Of a stretch of DNA of 64,000 nt, positions 51,372-62,655 are shown piece by piece. A program made the translations under genes and the position numbers. Numbering within the stretch: the first letter of the stretch is position 1; every line of letters starts with the position of its first letter. This DNA is from Blastocladiella emersonii ATCC 22665 (taxonomy: Eukaryota; Blastocladiomycota; Blastocladiomycetes; Blastocladiales; Blastocladiaceae): the NCBI GenBank assembly GCA_025594325.1, contig JANHCV010000003.1, forward strand, positions 620,001-684,000. Reading direction: 5' to 3'. The notes beneath the pieces are model-generated. The model was not told the DNA's origin and did no database searches. It was given only the letters and a program-made list of their open reading frames with translations.

Positions 51372-54300
51372 ATGCGAGCGCTCACGCCGCCAGCGTCTAG
51401 TCCGCCTCCATCCACCATGTCGCCAATGTGGGGCGGCTCTGCCCCGCCCGACCTCTTCTCGCCCAAGAGCCCGGGGCTTCCGCCACACCCGACGAGCCAG
51501 CAGCCCGGATTCGCTTCCTCGTCGTGGACCACCAACGGGCCGCGCCTGACCGTCCTCGCGCCGCCGCCGGGCTCGGCGTCGCCCGGCCAATCGCTGTGGT
51601 CGCCCGTGCCCTTCTCGCGGTCGACGCACGAGTCGATCCTCGGGCCCTCGTCGTTCCTCGACGACGACTTTTTCCTGCCCGACAACTACGGCACCGACGT
51701 GACCATGCGGGAACCCACCCCGACGCCGGGGGCCGGGTTCCCGACCGCCGAGACCGCCGACCCGCTCAAGCGCCTGCGCAAGACGAGCCTGAGCGCCGCG
51801 TGGGCGGATGTGCAGGGGCACGCTGGGCTGCCGTTCCTCTCCTCCTCATCCTCGTCGTCGGCCAACGCCAACGCGAATGGCCACCACGCGCCCGCGTTCG
51901 GCAGCGGCCTCGCGACGTACTCGGCGCACGCGCCACCAAACTCACACCCGCCCTCGCGCAAGCGCAAGCTGTCGTCGTCGTCGGTCGCCGGCCCGCTGCC
52001 GTGGGGCATCCAGCTGCCGCTGACGCGCCAGCGCAAGCTGTCGTCCGCGACCATCGCGTCGCTGCGCGAGCGCATCGAGCGCGAGGCCCACGTCCACGCG
52101 ATGCGCGGGTCGTCGTTTGGGCCCTCGCTCGGGTCCTCCGACCTCGACTCGCCGTCGTCGCACACGTACCGCGCGCTCTCGCACTCGCCGCCCGCTGCCG
52201 CCGCTCCGCCACCACCGCCCGCGCTGCTCCGCGGCGGCGGGGAGGAGGAGGCAAGGTCGGGCGGTGGAGTCCAGTTCACGGACCCGTCGTCGTTCTTCGA
52301 GCACGTGTTCGACGACCCGCCGCACCAGCCGGCGTCCGCGGGCCCGACCGCGACAACGTTCGCGAACGGGACGGTTGGCGGCGAGGCCGCGCGGCACCAC
52401 CACGAGGCGAGCCCGTCGCCTGAAGCGACCGCGGCGATCCACCCGCTCCTCGCCGGCCTCCCGCTCGTCCCGCCGCTGCGCCCGCTCCCGCGCGGGTCGC
52501 CCGCCATCTTCCTCACCCTCGTCGACGCCGTCCCCGTCTACCTGTGCCTGTGCCCGCTGCCGAACCACGACGCGGGTGGCGAGGAGGGGGAGCACCACCA
52601 GCGCGCTTCGTACGGCGACCCGAAGTCGCCCGGCCGCCCGTCGGCCGCGCCGCACTCGCTACAGCTCGGCGGTTCTGCAGTGCCGCAGCACGTAGTTCCG
52701 GCACCGGCCGCGCGGCCTGCTGCCAAGGCAGCGGCGGTTCTGTCCCCGCCCGCAGCGATCGTGCACCGCGCGCCGCAGCCCGTCGACTCAGTCAAATCCG
52801 TCCGCAAACCGCCTCCGCTCTCGCTGTCGTCGCTCATGACCTCGTCGTCCCCGGGCCCCGGCCCCGCGTCACTCCTCTCCCCGACCGCCGCCCCGCTCAC
52901 CCCGCGCCGCGCGCCCGCGGACCTGCTCCTGATGCGCCGCGCCGACGACTCGCAGTACGTGAACGCGACGGCGCTGCTGCGCGCCGGCGGCGTCGACACG
53001 GAGCGCGAGCGCAGCATGATCCTGTCGCTCGAGCGCGGCCGCGTGCGCGTGCGCGCGCCGCCCGGAACCCCGCGGAATAACGCCGCGGCGACGCTCGAGG
53101 GGACGTGGATCCCTCTGTCCCGCGCCCGCGCGCTCGCCGCGACGTGCGCCCTGGATGTCCGGCTCGACGCGTTTCTCGCCGACGCCCTCCCGCAGTGGTT
53201 CCCACAGCTGCCCGCGTTGCCGGGCGCGGGGGCCGCGGCGGCGGGTGGTGGGGAGGATGCGGCGGCGGGTGCAGCAGCGGCGGCTGCGCCGCTCACGACG
53301 TGGGTCGAGGAGGAGGAGGCGACGATTGCGCCCTCAACGACTCTCCGGCCGAAACTCACGTCGGCCGCGGTCAAGGGCGCGGCGGGCCGCCGCGCGTCGC
53401 TCGGCAGCGAGGCCAGGGCTACATCTGCGGCCGCCGCCGCCGCCGCTGTGAAACCTGCGGGGCCCAAGGCCGGCGCTATGCCAAGGATGGGCTCCGGGTT
53501 CCCGTCCACGACCAGCACCACGCCCAACGCCACCGCCGCCGCTCGGCGCCCCGCCTCCACCACCACCGCACCCGCTCCGCCCGCACGCCAGCCTCTGCGC
53601 CTCGCCTCGTTCCCGCGCCCGCTCAAAGCCGCCGCGTCGCTCGGCGAGCCCGTCCTCGTCGACTCCAAGGGCGCGGTCGTCGGGATCGCCCCGTCCTCGG
53701 AACCCGCGACCGCGACCGTCACTGCCGCCACCATCTCGCCCGCCGCCGCGATCGCTCGCGACCAGCTCAAGAAGCGCAAGCTCGGGCAGCGGCCCAAAGT
53801 CATCGGCGTGCCCAGCGCGCAGTCGTTCTTCTCCGAGGCCCACTCGCGCCGCGCCGCCGCTGCCGCCTCGGGGCAAAGGGCGGCGGGGCCGAAGCGTGGT
53901 GCGATGTCGGGTGGACGCGGCGGGCGTGCTGCTGCTGCTGCGGCGAATGGAACGCAGCGCGCGGATGGCGGTGCGGTGTCGGCGACGGACGTCGACGCGA
54001 CCGAGGACGAGTCGTCGGTCGCGTCGTCGAGCAGCTCGAGCAGCAGCAGCAGCGAGACGGAGCACGACGGTGCGTCGTCAGCGACCGAAACCGAGGACGA
54101 CGAGGACGAGCCCGCGCCCACGCCAAAACCCTCTGCTCCGGCGGCCCCGGCCGCCGCAGCCGTCGTCCCGCGCGTGTTCCAGCGCGCTCCCGCCCCGCTC
54201 GCCCCCGCATCCTCGCCGCCGCTCCCCGTTGCCGTGATCGCGGCCGCCGTTGACGATGAGGCCACGGACTCGGACAGCGGGACCGAGTCGGAGCACGAGG

Positions 54301-54989
54301 CGGCCCCAGCGGCCGCGGTGGTGGTCGCGCCGATCAAGGTCGGCCCGCTCGTCGTGGGTCCGTTCCCTGTCGTCCAGCCGCAGGCAGTGCCCGCGCCTGT
54401 CGTGGGGACGAAGCGGAGCCGCGCCACGGCGGCGACTAAGGCGCGGGCGGCGCCCAAGGCGGCCGCGGCGAGTGCTGCGCCCAAGGCGAGGAAGAAGGCC
54501 GCACCTGCCGCGGCGCCAGCTGCTGCTGCACCTCCGGCACCGGCCAAACCGCCCGCTCGCTCGCGTGCGCGGCAGCCCGCGGCACGGCCAGCGGCCGCGC
54601 GCGCGTCGACGGGCGACACGACGGACGACGACGACGCGGATGACGACGAGCAGCCGCCTGCTGCGCCCGCGCCCAAGAAGCGGCGCGCAGCGCCTGCAAA
54701 GCCTGCCGTCCCGACGCCACCGCCAGCGGGCCCGATCCCGCCCGTCGCGGCGAACGGCGTCAAGCGCGCGACAGCTGCTGCGGCGCCCAAGAAGGCGGCG
54801 GCAGCAACAGCGAAACCTGCAGTGCCGCGGACGACCAAGGCAAGGGCGGCGGTCCCGACGGTTCCGCTCCCGCCACCACAACCGGTTGCAGCGGTGCCAA
54901 GGCCGGCGATGCCGGTGCCGAACGGGTTCGGCCGTGGAGGAGGCGGTGGGAGTTCGACCGAGTCGGATTCGGAGACGGAGAGTGAGTGA
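51372..54989 (+). CDS. Large KilA-N/APSES-like transcription regulator
   Basis: Single-exon, 1205 aa from ATG 51372 (the frame is open slightly upstream without ATG). Most of the protein is Ser/Pro/Ala-rich and disordered. A compact domain at about residues 515-610 has SQYVNATALLRAGGVDTERE, RSMILSLERGR, GTWIPLSRARALAATCALD and RLDAFLADALPQWFP. This follows the KilA-N/APSES fold (Y-V-N-A-T strand, G-T-W-I-P-L turn, final helix) seen in Xbp1/Swi6-related fungal DNA-binding proteins. Candidate NLS motifs are SRKRKLSSSS and KKRKLGQRP. The C-terminal 300 residues alternate acidic/Ser blocks with Ala/Lys/Pro-rich histone-H1-like runs. A single-exon gene of this size is unusual here. Confidence 0.6.
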   Translation: MRALTPPASSPPPSTMSPMWGGSAPPDLFSPKSPGLPPHPTSQQPGFASSSWTTNGPRLTVLAPPPGSASPGQSLWSPVPFSRSTHESILGPSSFLDDDFFLPDNYGTDVTMREPTPTPGAGFPTAETADPLKRLRKTSLSAAWADVQGHAGLPFLSSSSSSSANANANGHHAPAFGSGLATYSAHAPPNSHPPSRKRKLSSSSVAGPLPWGIQLPLTRQRKLSSATIASLRERIEREAHVHAMRGSSFGPSLGSSDLDSPSSHTYRALSHSPPAAAAPPPPPALLRGGGEEEARSGGGVQFTDPSSFFEHVFDDPPHQPASAGPTATTFANGTVGGEAARHHHEASPSPEATAAIHPLLAGLPLVPPLRPLPRGSPAIFLTLVDAVPVYLCLCPLPNHDAGGEEGEHHQRASYGDPKSPGRPSAAPHSLQLGGSAVPQHVVPAPAARPAAKAAAVLSPPAAIVHRAPQPVDSVKSVRKPPPLSLSSLMTSSSPGPGPASLLSPTAAPLTPRRAPADLLLMRRADDSQYVNATALLRAGGVDTERERSMILSLERGRVRVRAPPGTPRNNAAATLEGTWIPLSRARALAATCALDVRLDAFLADALPQWFPQLPALPGAGAAAAGGGEDAAAGAAAAAAPLTTWVEEEEATIAPSTTLRPKLTSAAVKGAAGRRASLGSEARATSAAAAAAAVKPAGPKAGAMPRMGSGFPSTTSTTPNATAAARRPASTTTAPAPPARQPLRLASFPRPLKAAASLGEPVLVDSKGAVVGIAPSSEPATATVTAATISPAAAIARDQLKKRKLGQRPKVIGVPSAQSFFSEAHSRRAAAAASGQRAAGPKRGAMSGGRGGRAAAAAANGTQRADGGAVSATDVDATEDESSVASSSSSSSSSSETEHDGASSATETEDDEDEPAPTPKPSAPAAPAAAAVVPRVFQRAPAPLAPASSPPLPVAVIAAAVDDEATDSDSGTESEHEAAPAAAVVVAPIKVGPLVVGPFPVVQPQAVPAPVVGTKRSRATAATKARAAPKAAAASAAPKARKKAAPAAAPAAAAPPAPAKPPARSRARQPAARPAAARASTGDTTDDDDADDDEQPPAAPAPKKRRAAPAKPAVPTPPPAGPIPPVAANGVKRATAAAAPKKAAAATAKPAVPRTTKARAAVPTVPLPPPQPVAAVPRPAMPVPNGFGRGGGGGSSTESDSETESE

Positions 54990-56791
54990 GTGAAGAGTGA
55001 GTGAGGATGAGAGTATATATTTGACCCGTAGTGTTCATCTCCTTTTACCCTCCTTGGTTTCTGCAGCTGTTAGAGGAGAGGTTGCTGCTGGGGCGCTGCC
55101 GCGAGTCGGTCGACGCCGGAAGCCCCCAAGACCAAAGCAAGGCGAAGCGGCGACGCGTTGCGCCACAGCGAGACACGCGCGCGAGACTGCGAGACGGTCA
55201 GCTGACCGGGTCACCTGTTTTCGCAGCGCGTCGACATGTTCAGTTTCGGCGACGTGAAGCGGCTCTGCAAGTCCTCGGGATGGAGTCGAGTGCGAACGTG
55301 TGGGTTTCGTGTTATGCTCGGAGGAGAGAAGCGCGCAAGGACAACCGTGTTCGCGGCCGGTCGGTCCCAGCTCGTTGGTTGCGACATCAAGCGAGTTTCG
55401 TGCGCTGCAGGGTTGCAAGCGATCACTGGAGGTGAAAGTACTCGATATGCTGCTCGTAAGTGGTGTTACTGTGCAACGCGACGTTGACGAGACCATGCGG
55501 GCAGGCATTGACGAGCTCATGCGGGCAGGCGTACGTTACTCGTCAGGACGGCGATGAACGGCGGGTCTCACCGTGTCGCTTTGCGGGCAGTTTAGGCGAA
55601 GCTGCGGGCAGGGCGCCGCGATGTGCCGGTAGAGAAGCGGATCGATGACACAGCAGAAGGTGCGGGAGGTCGCCGTGGACGTCGCGCGACTCTGAAGCGA
55701 TGACCCGTCCGGGCCCGCCAAGTTGCGAGGTCGGCCAGGAACGCAAGAGACGCGTCGACGCGTGCCCTGCGTCGCCTGATCCGACATGAAGAAGGCAGTA
55801 CAGTACATGAGCATGAGCATGAGCATCCATGGGCACGAGCGGGGAGCGGCGCGGAGGAGAGGGAGGGAGGGAGAACGCCTCCCGCGCGTCCGTGCGTGTT
55901 CGAGGAGGGAGAGCGAGCTGGCGAGCGAGATTAATGGTCTCGAATCCCGCGACCTCGGCACTCCCGTGCGATCCCCCTGCCACCGGGCCCTCCGGCAACA
56001 TATTGCAATAGCGCGCGGGCGGATCGGCCCATCTCGACGCGCTCTCACGCCCCGCAGTTGCGCGCTGCGAGTGTTGGCGGTGAAGCGGCTGGGGCCGCCT
56101 GTGCTCCTCCTCGCTGCTCCCTGCTGCTCCTCCCCCCTCGACAAACATAGCCGCAACTCTACGCCCGCCCCCGCAACGGGCCCCACGCAGCACTACGCGA
56201 CGCGCCGAACCTTGTGCTGGGCGCGACCGCGGCTCTCGCAACTCGCTGCAACGTGCCGGGCTGCTGCTGCAACCCTCCCCTGCGCACCGTCCGCGCCCCC
56301 TGTTGCTCGCCCGCCCCCCGCACACGCCCACGGCTCCTGCGCGCGGCCTCGTCCCAACGCACACGGTGCCTGCGCTCCACCTGCTGCTGCTCGCGCGCGC
56401 CTGCCTTCCTGCATCGGCAACGGGGCCCAGCACGCGCCGCCGCCGCCGCCCGCCGCACCTGTGGTGGCGTGGATCGACTCGCTCGCCCCTCGGCCTGCGC
56501 TCCATCGCCGCCCCTACGCCAACCAATTCGGCGTTCTCTCGGCCGGATCGCGTGCGCTGCTGTCTCGTCCGACCCTCGGCTGCACTACACGCGTGTGTGT
56601 GTGTGTGGGTGACGACGACGACGACGACCGACAGCGCTCCTGTCGCCGTCCGTCGTCCCGCTGTCCCCGTCGTACCTGATCCACGCCGCGATCCCTCCCC
56701 GGCTGGCGTCGCCGCACACTCTGCCCGCTCGCCCGGGCCCGTGCTGCCGTCGCCGCTGCTGCAGCTGCAGTGACCCGTCGCCGCCGCCGCT
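54990..56791. other. 1.8-kb gene-free stretch before the LIM-RapGAP gene
   Basis: Contains GAGTATATATTT (55009-55020), a block of the GCGTTGCGCCACAGCGAGACACGCG promoter motif near 55157, and a possible short exon at 55420-55532 (+) ending before a GTACGT donor. It also has a (ATGAGC)3 microsatellite at 55809-55826 and GTGTGTGTGTGTGTG next to GACGACGACGACGAC at 56590-56625. The last 700 nt are pyrimidine-rich and probably a long leader or promoter for 56792. Confidence 0.4.
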
Positions 56792-59700
56792 ATGCATCGC
56801 GCGGGATCCAACCCGGCCATGGCGCCGGACGCCGCGCCGCCACCACCACCACAACACCAACACCCACAACACCCGCAGCCACAACAGCAGCACCACTCGC
56901 ACTCGCAGTACACGCTGCCGCACGCCCCGTTCCGCCAGCCGCACGACCACGATGCGGCGCGCCGCGCGTCCATGCCGCTGCACGCGCACGGGGCGTCGCC
57001 GTCGCACTCGTCGACCAACGGCCCGCCCACGTACGGCTACGTCCCCGGGTCGCGGTCCGGGTCCATGTCCGCCATGCACTCGCGCCCGCTGCACATCCCG
57101 TCGCTCGGGCCCGACGCGCCCGCGACCCACGCCGCCGCGGCGTTCGCGGCCGCCGTCAACCCTCTGTGCGCCGTGTGCGGCCGCGAGGTCTACGCCATGG
57201 AGATGTTTCTCTTTGACGGGAGCAACTTTCACAAGAGCGTACGTTTCCCTCCTTCGACTGCTCGACGATGTCGCTGACTGTCCTTGTCAACAGTGCTTCA
57301 AGTGCTCGCAGTGCAACAAGGCCCTGTCCATCGGCAACGCCATCTCCTTCAACGGCGCCATCTTCTGCACCAAGCACAACCCGGGCACCTCCAAGCGCTC
57401 GCTCTTCGCCAAATCCATCCGCCGCCCCATCTCCATGCTCACGGGCGGCGGCGGCGGCGGCGGGAGCAGCAGCGCCAACAACGGGAGCGCCACGGGCACC
57501 TCCGACCCGCGCATCGGCGGCAGCATGTCGGGCCTCGACGCCGCCGCGCACGGCGCGTCCAGCGCGTCGGGCACCGGCAGCCGCCGGTCCGCGTCCAACG
57601 ACAACATGGCGCTCAGCGGCCGCCATGGTGGTAGCGGCGGGCACCACGCGCTCAGCCACGAGGACATGATCCGGCGCCTCGAGATGCTGGACGCCATGAA
57701 CGCCGCGGCCGGCGGGTACGGCGGCTCCGAGCCGGTCCTCTCGCCCGTCGACGTGGTCTCACACCAGCACCACCAGCTGCAGCACGCAATGGGCGGCGGC
57801 GGGTCCGACGACTCGCTCCCGACCGGTACCTCGACTCTGCCCACCCCGCTCCCCGTCACCCCCGGCGCGCACCAGCAGTCGTTCCAGGCGTTCCGCGACT
57901 CGCCCGACGCGACGGGAGCGCGGGCGCCGCCGCCGCCGTCGCACTGGCACCCGTCGCACCCCGCGGCCCACCAGCCCGCGCCGCAGCCGCCGACGACGCC
58001 GTCGTCGGGCCCGCCGTCCCGCTCGTCGACCGGCGCGCTCGCTGCCATGTTCAACATCATGTCTGGCGGCAAGTCTACGCCGACCGATCCACCGCCCTCG
58101 GCTGCCGCCGACCACGCACCGTCTCACGACGCGACGGCGACGACCAGCCGCCCGCCGAAATCGCCGTCCTTCTTCTCGCTCTCGAAGCGCGGGTCGAGCG
58201 GGTCCTTTTCGTCGTCGACCGCCGCCGTCGTCGCTGGCGGCGCGTCGCCTGCGACCTCGGCGTCGACCTTCAGCAGCAACCCGTACCATCCCTCCTCCTC
58301 TTCCTCCCACTACGACGCCTCGGGGCTCCCGCCGCCGCCGCCCCTCCCCTCCTCCTCTTCGAACGTGCCGCCCGGCGCCGATGTCGCTGGCAGCAGTACG
58401 CAAAACAGCAACAGCAACCATTACCCGCCGCGCCACCACCGGCTCTCCCAGTCGCACCTCCACCAACCCATCCACCTCGCACACCATTCCTCTTCGCCGA
58501 CGGGGAGTCCCGGTGGTGCCGCTGCTGGCGCCGACGCCTCTGCCGCGCCCGCGATCTCGGGCGGCAGCGGCTGCGGCGCGTCTACCCCGCCCTCGGCCGG
58601 CGTCGCGTCCTCGGCCTCCTCGATCGCGTCGTCGTCCGCGTCCACGACGGCCTCGCGCTCGCGCCGCCCATCCGGGAGCTCGCTCATCAGCTCCTTTTTC
58701 CGGTTCGGCAGCAGCAGCAAAGAGACTGCGGCCCCGCAGCCGCCGATGCCCGAGGTGCCCGTGATCCCCGCCGCGTCGCGCGAGGAGATCATGGCCGCGC
58801 AGCACCACTACCAGCAGCAGCTGATGCACCACCAGGCGCCGCCGCCACCCCCGCCACTGGGGCCGCCGGGATCGTACGCCGGCGGCGGCAGGAGCGGGTG
58901 CGACCGGTCCGACTCGCACTCGCACTCGGCCGCCGATACGTCGCGCGGGTCGGACGTCGATGACACCTCCTCCTCCGCGGCCGCTGACCTGTGCGGCGTC
59001 GTCGACGAGGAGGTCGATCTCTCCGGCAGTGCGCGCGGCCCACACAGCCTGCGCCGGTCGTCCGCGGACTCGGACGCCAGCAGCAACGCGAGCAGCAGCC
59101 GGCGGTCGTGCGGCAGCCACGGGAGCGGCGACTATATCGTGCGCCCGCCGCGCCGCGAATCGTCGTCGTCCTCGTCGGCCTCGGCCCACCTCCGCCTCAT
59201 TAAGCGGCCGTCCGGCGACTTCACGGTCCTCCCGCCGCGCTCGTCGTCGGCGGGGCACTCGGCCGAGCGCGCGCCGTCGCGCGCCGCCAACGGATCGGGA
59301 ACGGGAAGTGCGGGAAGTAGTGGCGCCGCGTCGCGCTCGCGGTCGCGCCACGGCAGCGCAGAGAGTGTCAGCGACAAGCCCGCCGGCCCGCGGCCCGTGT
59401 CCACGTCGTCGGCCCCGGCGCCGCCGCCCGCGTCGCAGCTTGCCCGCGGCAGCGTCACCGGGATCACCGTCGACGCGTCCACATCGCTGTTCGGCCGCCC
59501 GCGCCTCGGGTACACGCTGCAGCAGCAGCAGACGGTGATCCCGGTGCTCCCGCTCGGTACCGGCACGGGTGGTGGGTCGATTCCGGCCCCGCTGCACCAG
59601 CACCGCGCTAGGTCGCAGGACTTTTCGGCCGCCGGGTACCCCGGCCAGCTCCCGGTGCCGCTGCCACCGGGCGCCAAGGACGCGAACCTGTACGACTTTT

Positions 59701-62401
59701 CGCAGACGGACGCGTTCAACTTCCTGACGTCGTCGGGCTCGCCGCACGTCTCGGGCGACGCGATCGCCATCCCCGGCGCCGCCGCTTCGCAGCGGTACCC
59801 CGGTGGCGGCGGGCCCGTCGTCACCACGGCCGCCGACGGTACCGCCATGGTCCTCCCCGGCGGCGGCCTGCACTCGGATTTCGCGCGGGCGTCGGGGATC
59901 GCGGGCGGCGGCGCTGCGGACCGCGCCAGTTTCGCGTCGAGCGGAAGCAAGAAGCAGCGCGCTATGAGCATGGGCGATGTCTCGGACCTCGCGTCGTGCG
60001 TGTCGAGCGCGCCCGGCGACGACCGCGACGTGTACTCGTTCGCCACCGCCGCGTTCCCGCCGCTCGTCCGGCCCGCCGCCGGGTACACGCTCGAGGTGAT
60101 GCCGAGCGCGGCGTTTGCTGTGGGCGGTGTGACGCCGGGTAACAGCCGCGGGGCGTCGCCTGCCGGCGGACTCGCCGTTGCGGGCGCTGCCGCGGGCGCG
60201 GGCGCGACGGGTGTGACCGCCTCCCCCGCCAACAGCGTGCGCGGGCTCGGCGCGATCCGGCACCGCGGCGAGAACCCGTACCTGGTCGAGCCGGGCGACG
60301 TGCGGCGGCTGCTCGAGCCCAAGGCGCGCAGCGACTACCACGACTACGTCATGGAGCAGATCGAGATCGAGGGGTTCTACTACCGCACCTTCTTCCTCGG
60401 CCGCGACCACACCAACTACGTCGCGGTTCTCGACACCGGCGTCGTGGTTGGCGCGGGCGCGGCGGCGGGGTCCGGCAAATCGTCTTCGTCGTCCGCATCC
60501 GCCGCCGCTGCGGCCGCCGCCGAGGGCAAGACGATCGAGGGCCCCGTGATCGTCAGCGTGCGTAGAGACGCGGACTCGCGGCAGTACCGCGTGCTGGTGC
60601 GCACGCGCGACCGCGACTGGCGGCTCGAGGCGCAGGACGCGGAGCTCAAGGGCCGCGGCCGCGGCAAGATCAGCCGGCGCCAGGCCGTCGCGTACGTGCT
60701 GCCCGGGTTCCCCGCTAACAAGCTCGTCAAGCTCCGCACCACGCGCGTCGAGCGCGACCTCGTCAAGCTCGACGAGATCCGGCTCACGGCGCAGCTCAAG
60801 ATCGGCATGCTGTTCATGCACCGCGGGCAGACCCACGAGGAGCAGGTGTTTGGAAATCGGACACACACGCACGCGTTTGACGCGTTTCTCGACGTTGTCG
60901 GGGATCGCGTCGAGCTGGCTGGGTTCGAGGGGTTCGATGGCGGGCTCGATACGCGGCGTACGTTTTCTCGCCTCCACTCTGCGGTCTGACGGTGATGGTG
61001 CTCATCCCAACGCGCGGTGTAGACGGCAACATGGGCACACACTCGGTGTACGCGCACACGCGCGAGTTCGACATCATGTTCCACGTGTCGACGCTGCTGC
61101 CGTACTCGGACCGCGACCCGCAGCAGATCCAGCGCAAGTCGCACATCGGCAACGACATTGTCTGCGTCGTATACGTCGACGAGTCGCCCGACCCGGCTGC
61201 TGCTGCTGCTGCGCCCGACACCGAGCCGCCGCTGTCGCCCACCTCGGCTATGATGTTCGACCCGACCATGATCCGGTCCCAGTACCTGACCGTCTACATT
61301 GTCGTCAGCCCGTTCACCATGAACGGCACGCGCGGGTTCCGCGTCGCGGTCGCCGCCCAGGCCGACGTGCCGCCGTTCGGTCCCTCGCTCCCGCCGTTCG
61401 GGTTCTTTACCAACGCGGCCCAGCTGCGCGACTTTCTCCTCGCCAAGAGTACGTTTGCTATGCTCGCTCATGCGATTTGTGCGCGCTGACTCTCGATCCC
61501 GTCCGTAGTCATCAACGCCGAGAACGCGGCGTTCAAGTCGGCCAAGTTCAAGAAGCTGCACAACCGCACGCGGTGCATGCTGCTCGAGGACATGGTGCAG
61601 TTCTACTCCAAGAACAACGGTAACGGGTACCCGGAGCCCGCCGCGACTTCCTCCTCCTCCTCCGCCTCCACTGGCGGCGGCGGCGGTGCGACCAGCAGCA
61701 GCAGCGCGTCGGCCCACTCGCGCTCCAACGCCGCCACCCCCTCCGGCGTCGGACCCGGCGGCGCCGGCGGCGACGCGTCCCCAGCCCCCGCACCCTCAAC
61801 GCCCGGCAGCACGCACGCGTCTGCCCCCGCCGCGGGCGGAAGCGACGACGAGCCGAGCCTCTCGGGCTCCGCGTCCCTCGTGCCGCCCGGCACCGACCCC
61901 GCCGCGGGCAAGGCCAAGTCGCGGTCCGACTTTGAGCTGTTCAACATGGGCCGGCGCGCGTCCAAGCGCCAGCCCAGCCTCAAGCCCGGCGATCCGGTCC
62001 CCGGAGTCACGGCGCCCGCTATGCCGTGCGGCGGCCTCACCGCGCAGCAGCAGCAGCAGCCCGACGGCACCGCCCACCCGTCCGGCGGCGGCGGCGGGAG
62101 CATGGGCCGGCTGTCGATGCTCGTCCACGGCGGGTCGCCCAACTCCGGATCCGCTGCGCTCGCGGGGTCGGGCTCCGTCGCGCCAGCGCCAGGACCACAG
62201 CCGCCGCAGTCACAGGCCGCGGCCGCCAGCGCAAACAGCGGCGCCGCCGGCGGGGGCAAGGCCAAGGGCCGCGGGTTCTTCGCGGCGATCCGCAAGCGCC
62301 ACGCGACCGGCGGCGCTGCGGTACCCGGCGAGATGGACGATGCGGGCGGCGAGTACGTGGACGCGGCGGACGAGGCGGCAAGGAGGCGGGCTGGAGAGTG
62401 A
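56792..62401 (+). CDS. Giant LIM-domain/RapGAP protein
   Basis: Exons 56792-57238, 57294-60957, 61023-61448 and 61509-62401; 1809 aa. A His/Pro-rich leader is followed by one LIM domain at about 126-178 (CAVCGREVYAMEMFLFDG, FHKS-CFKCSQCNKALS, FCTKHN), split by intron 1. About 950 disordered Ser/Pro residues follow. A RapGAP domain spans about 1140-1510: YHDYVMEQIEIEGFYYR, GLDTRHGNMGTHSVYAHTREFDIMFHVSTLLP across an exon joint, and RKSHIGNDIVCVVYVDE, where the Asn of HIGND is the catalytic asparagine thumb. After that come FKKLHNRTRCMLLEDMV and another Ser/Pro tail. It would stimulate GTP hydrolysis by a Rap/Rsr1-like GTPase, with LIM as a targeting module; target and role are inference. Confidence 0.75.
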
Positions 62402-62655
62402 TCCCGCGGGCCTGCCGCCGAAGAGCAACCTTTCTCCCCTCTCTCTCAAGTATGAACCGAACAACCAATCTGAATAGCACCTCTTTCTCTACTTCTCCTA
62501 AGCTTTGCTGCGACGCGTTGCTCACATCGGGACGGCGGTGGGTGGCGCAAAGGTGGCGCAGCCGCCTCGCCTGGTCGACGAGCTCTTCCGGGATTGCGCT
62601 GCTCTCTTCCGGCCTCGCTCCTTGTGCAATGAATCATACTGGAACTTGATGCAAC

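Noticed and set aside
52538-54838. 766-codon reverse ORF over the KilA-N gene
   Set aside because: Low-complexity Ala/Gly/Ser mirror of an Ala/Pro/Ser-rich protein; no independent evidence.
57759-60977. 1072-codon reverse ORF over the LIM-RapGAP gene
   Set aside because: Arg/Gly/Val-dominated shadow; the + strand has LIM and RapGAP motifs in one spliced frame.
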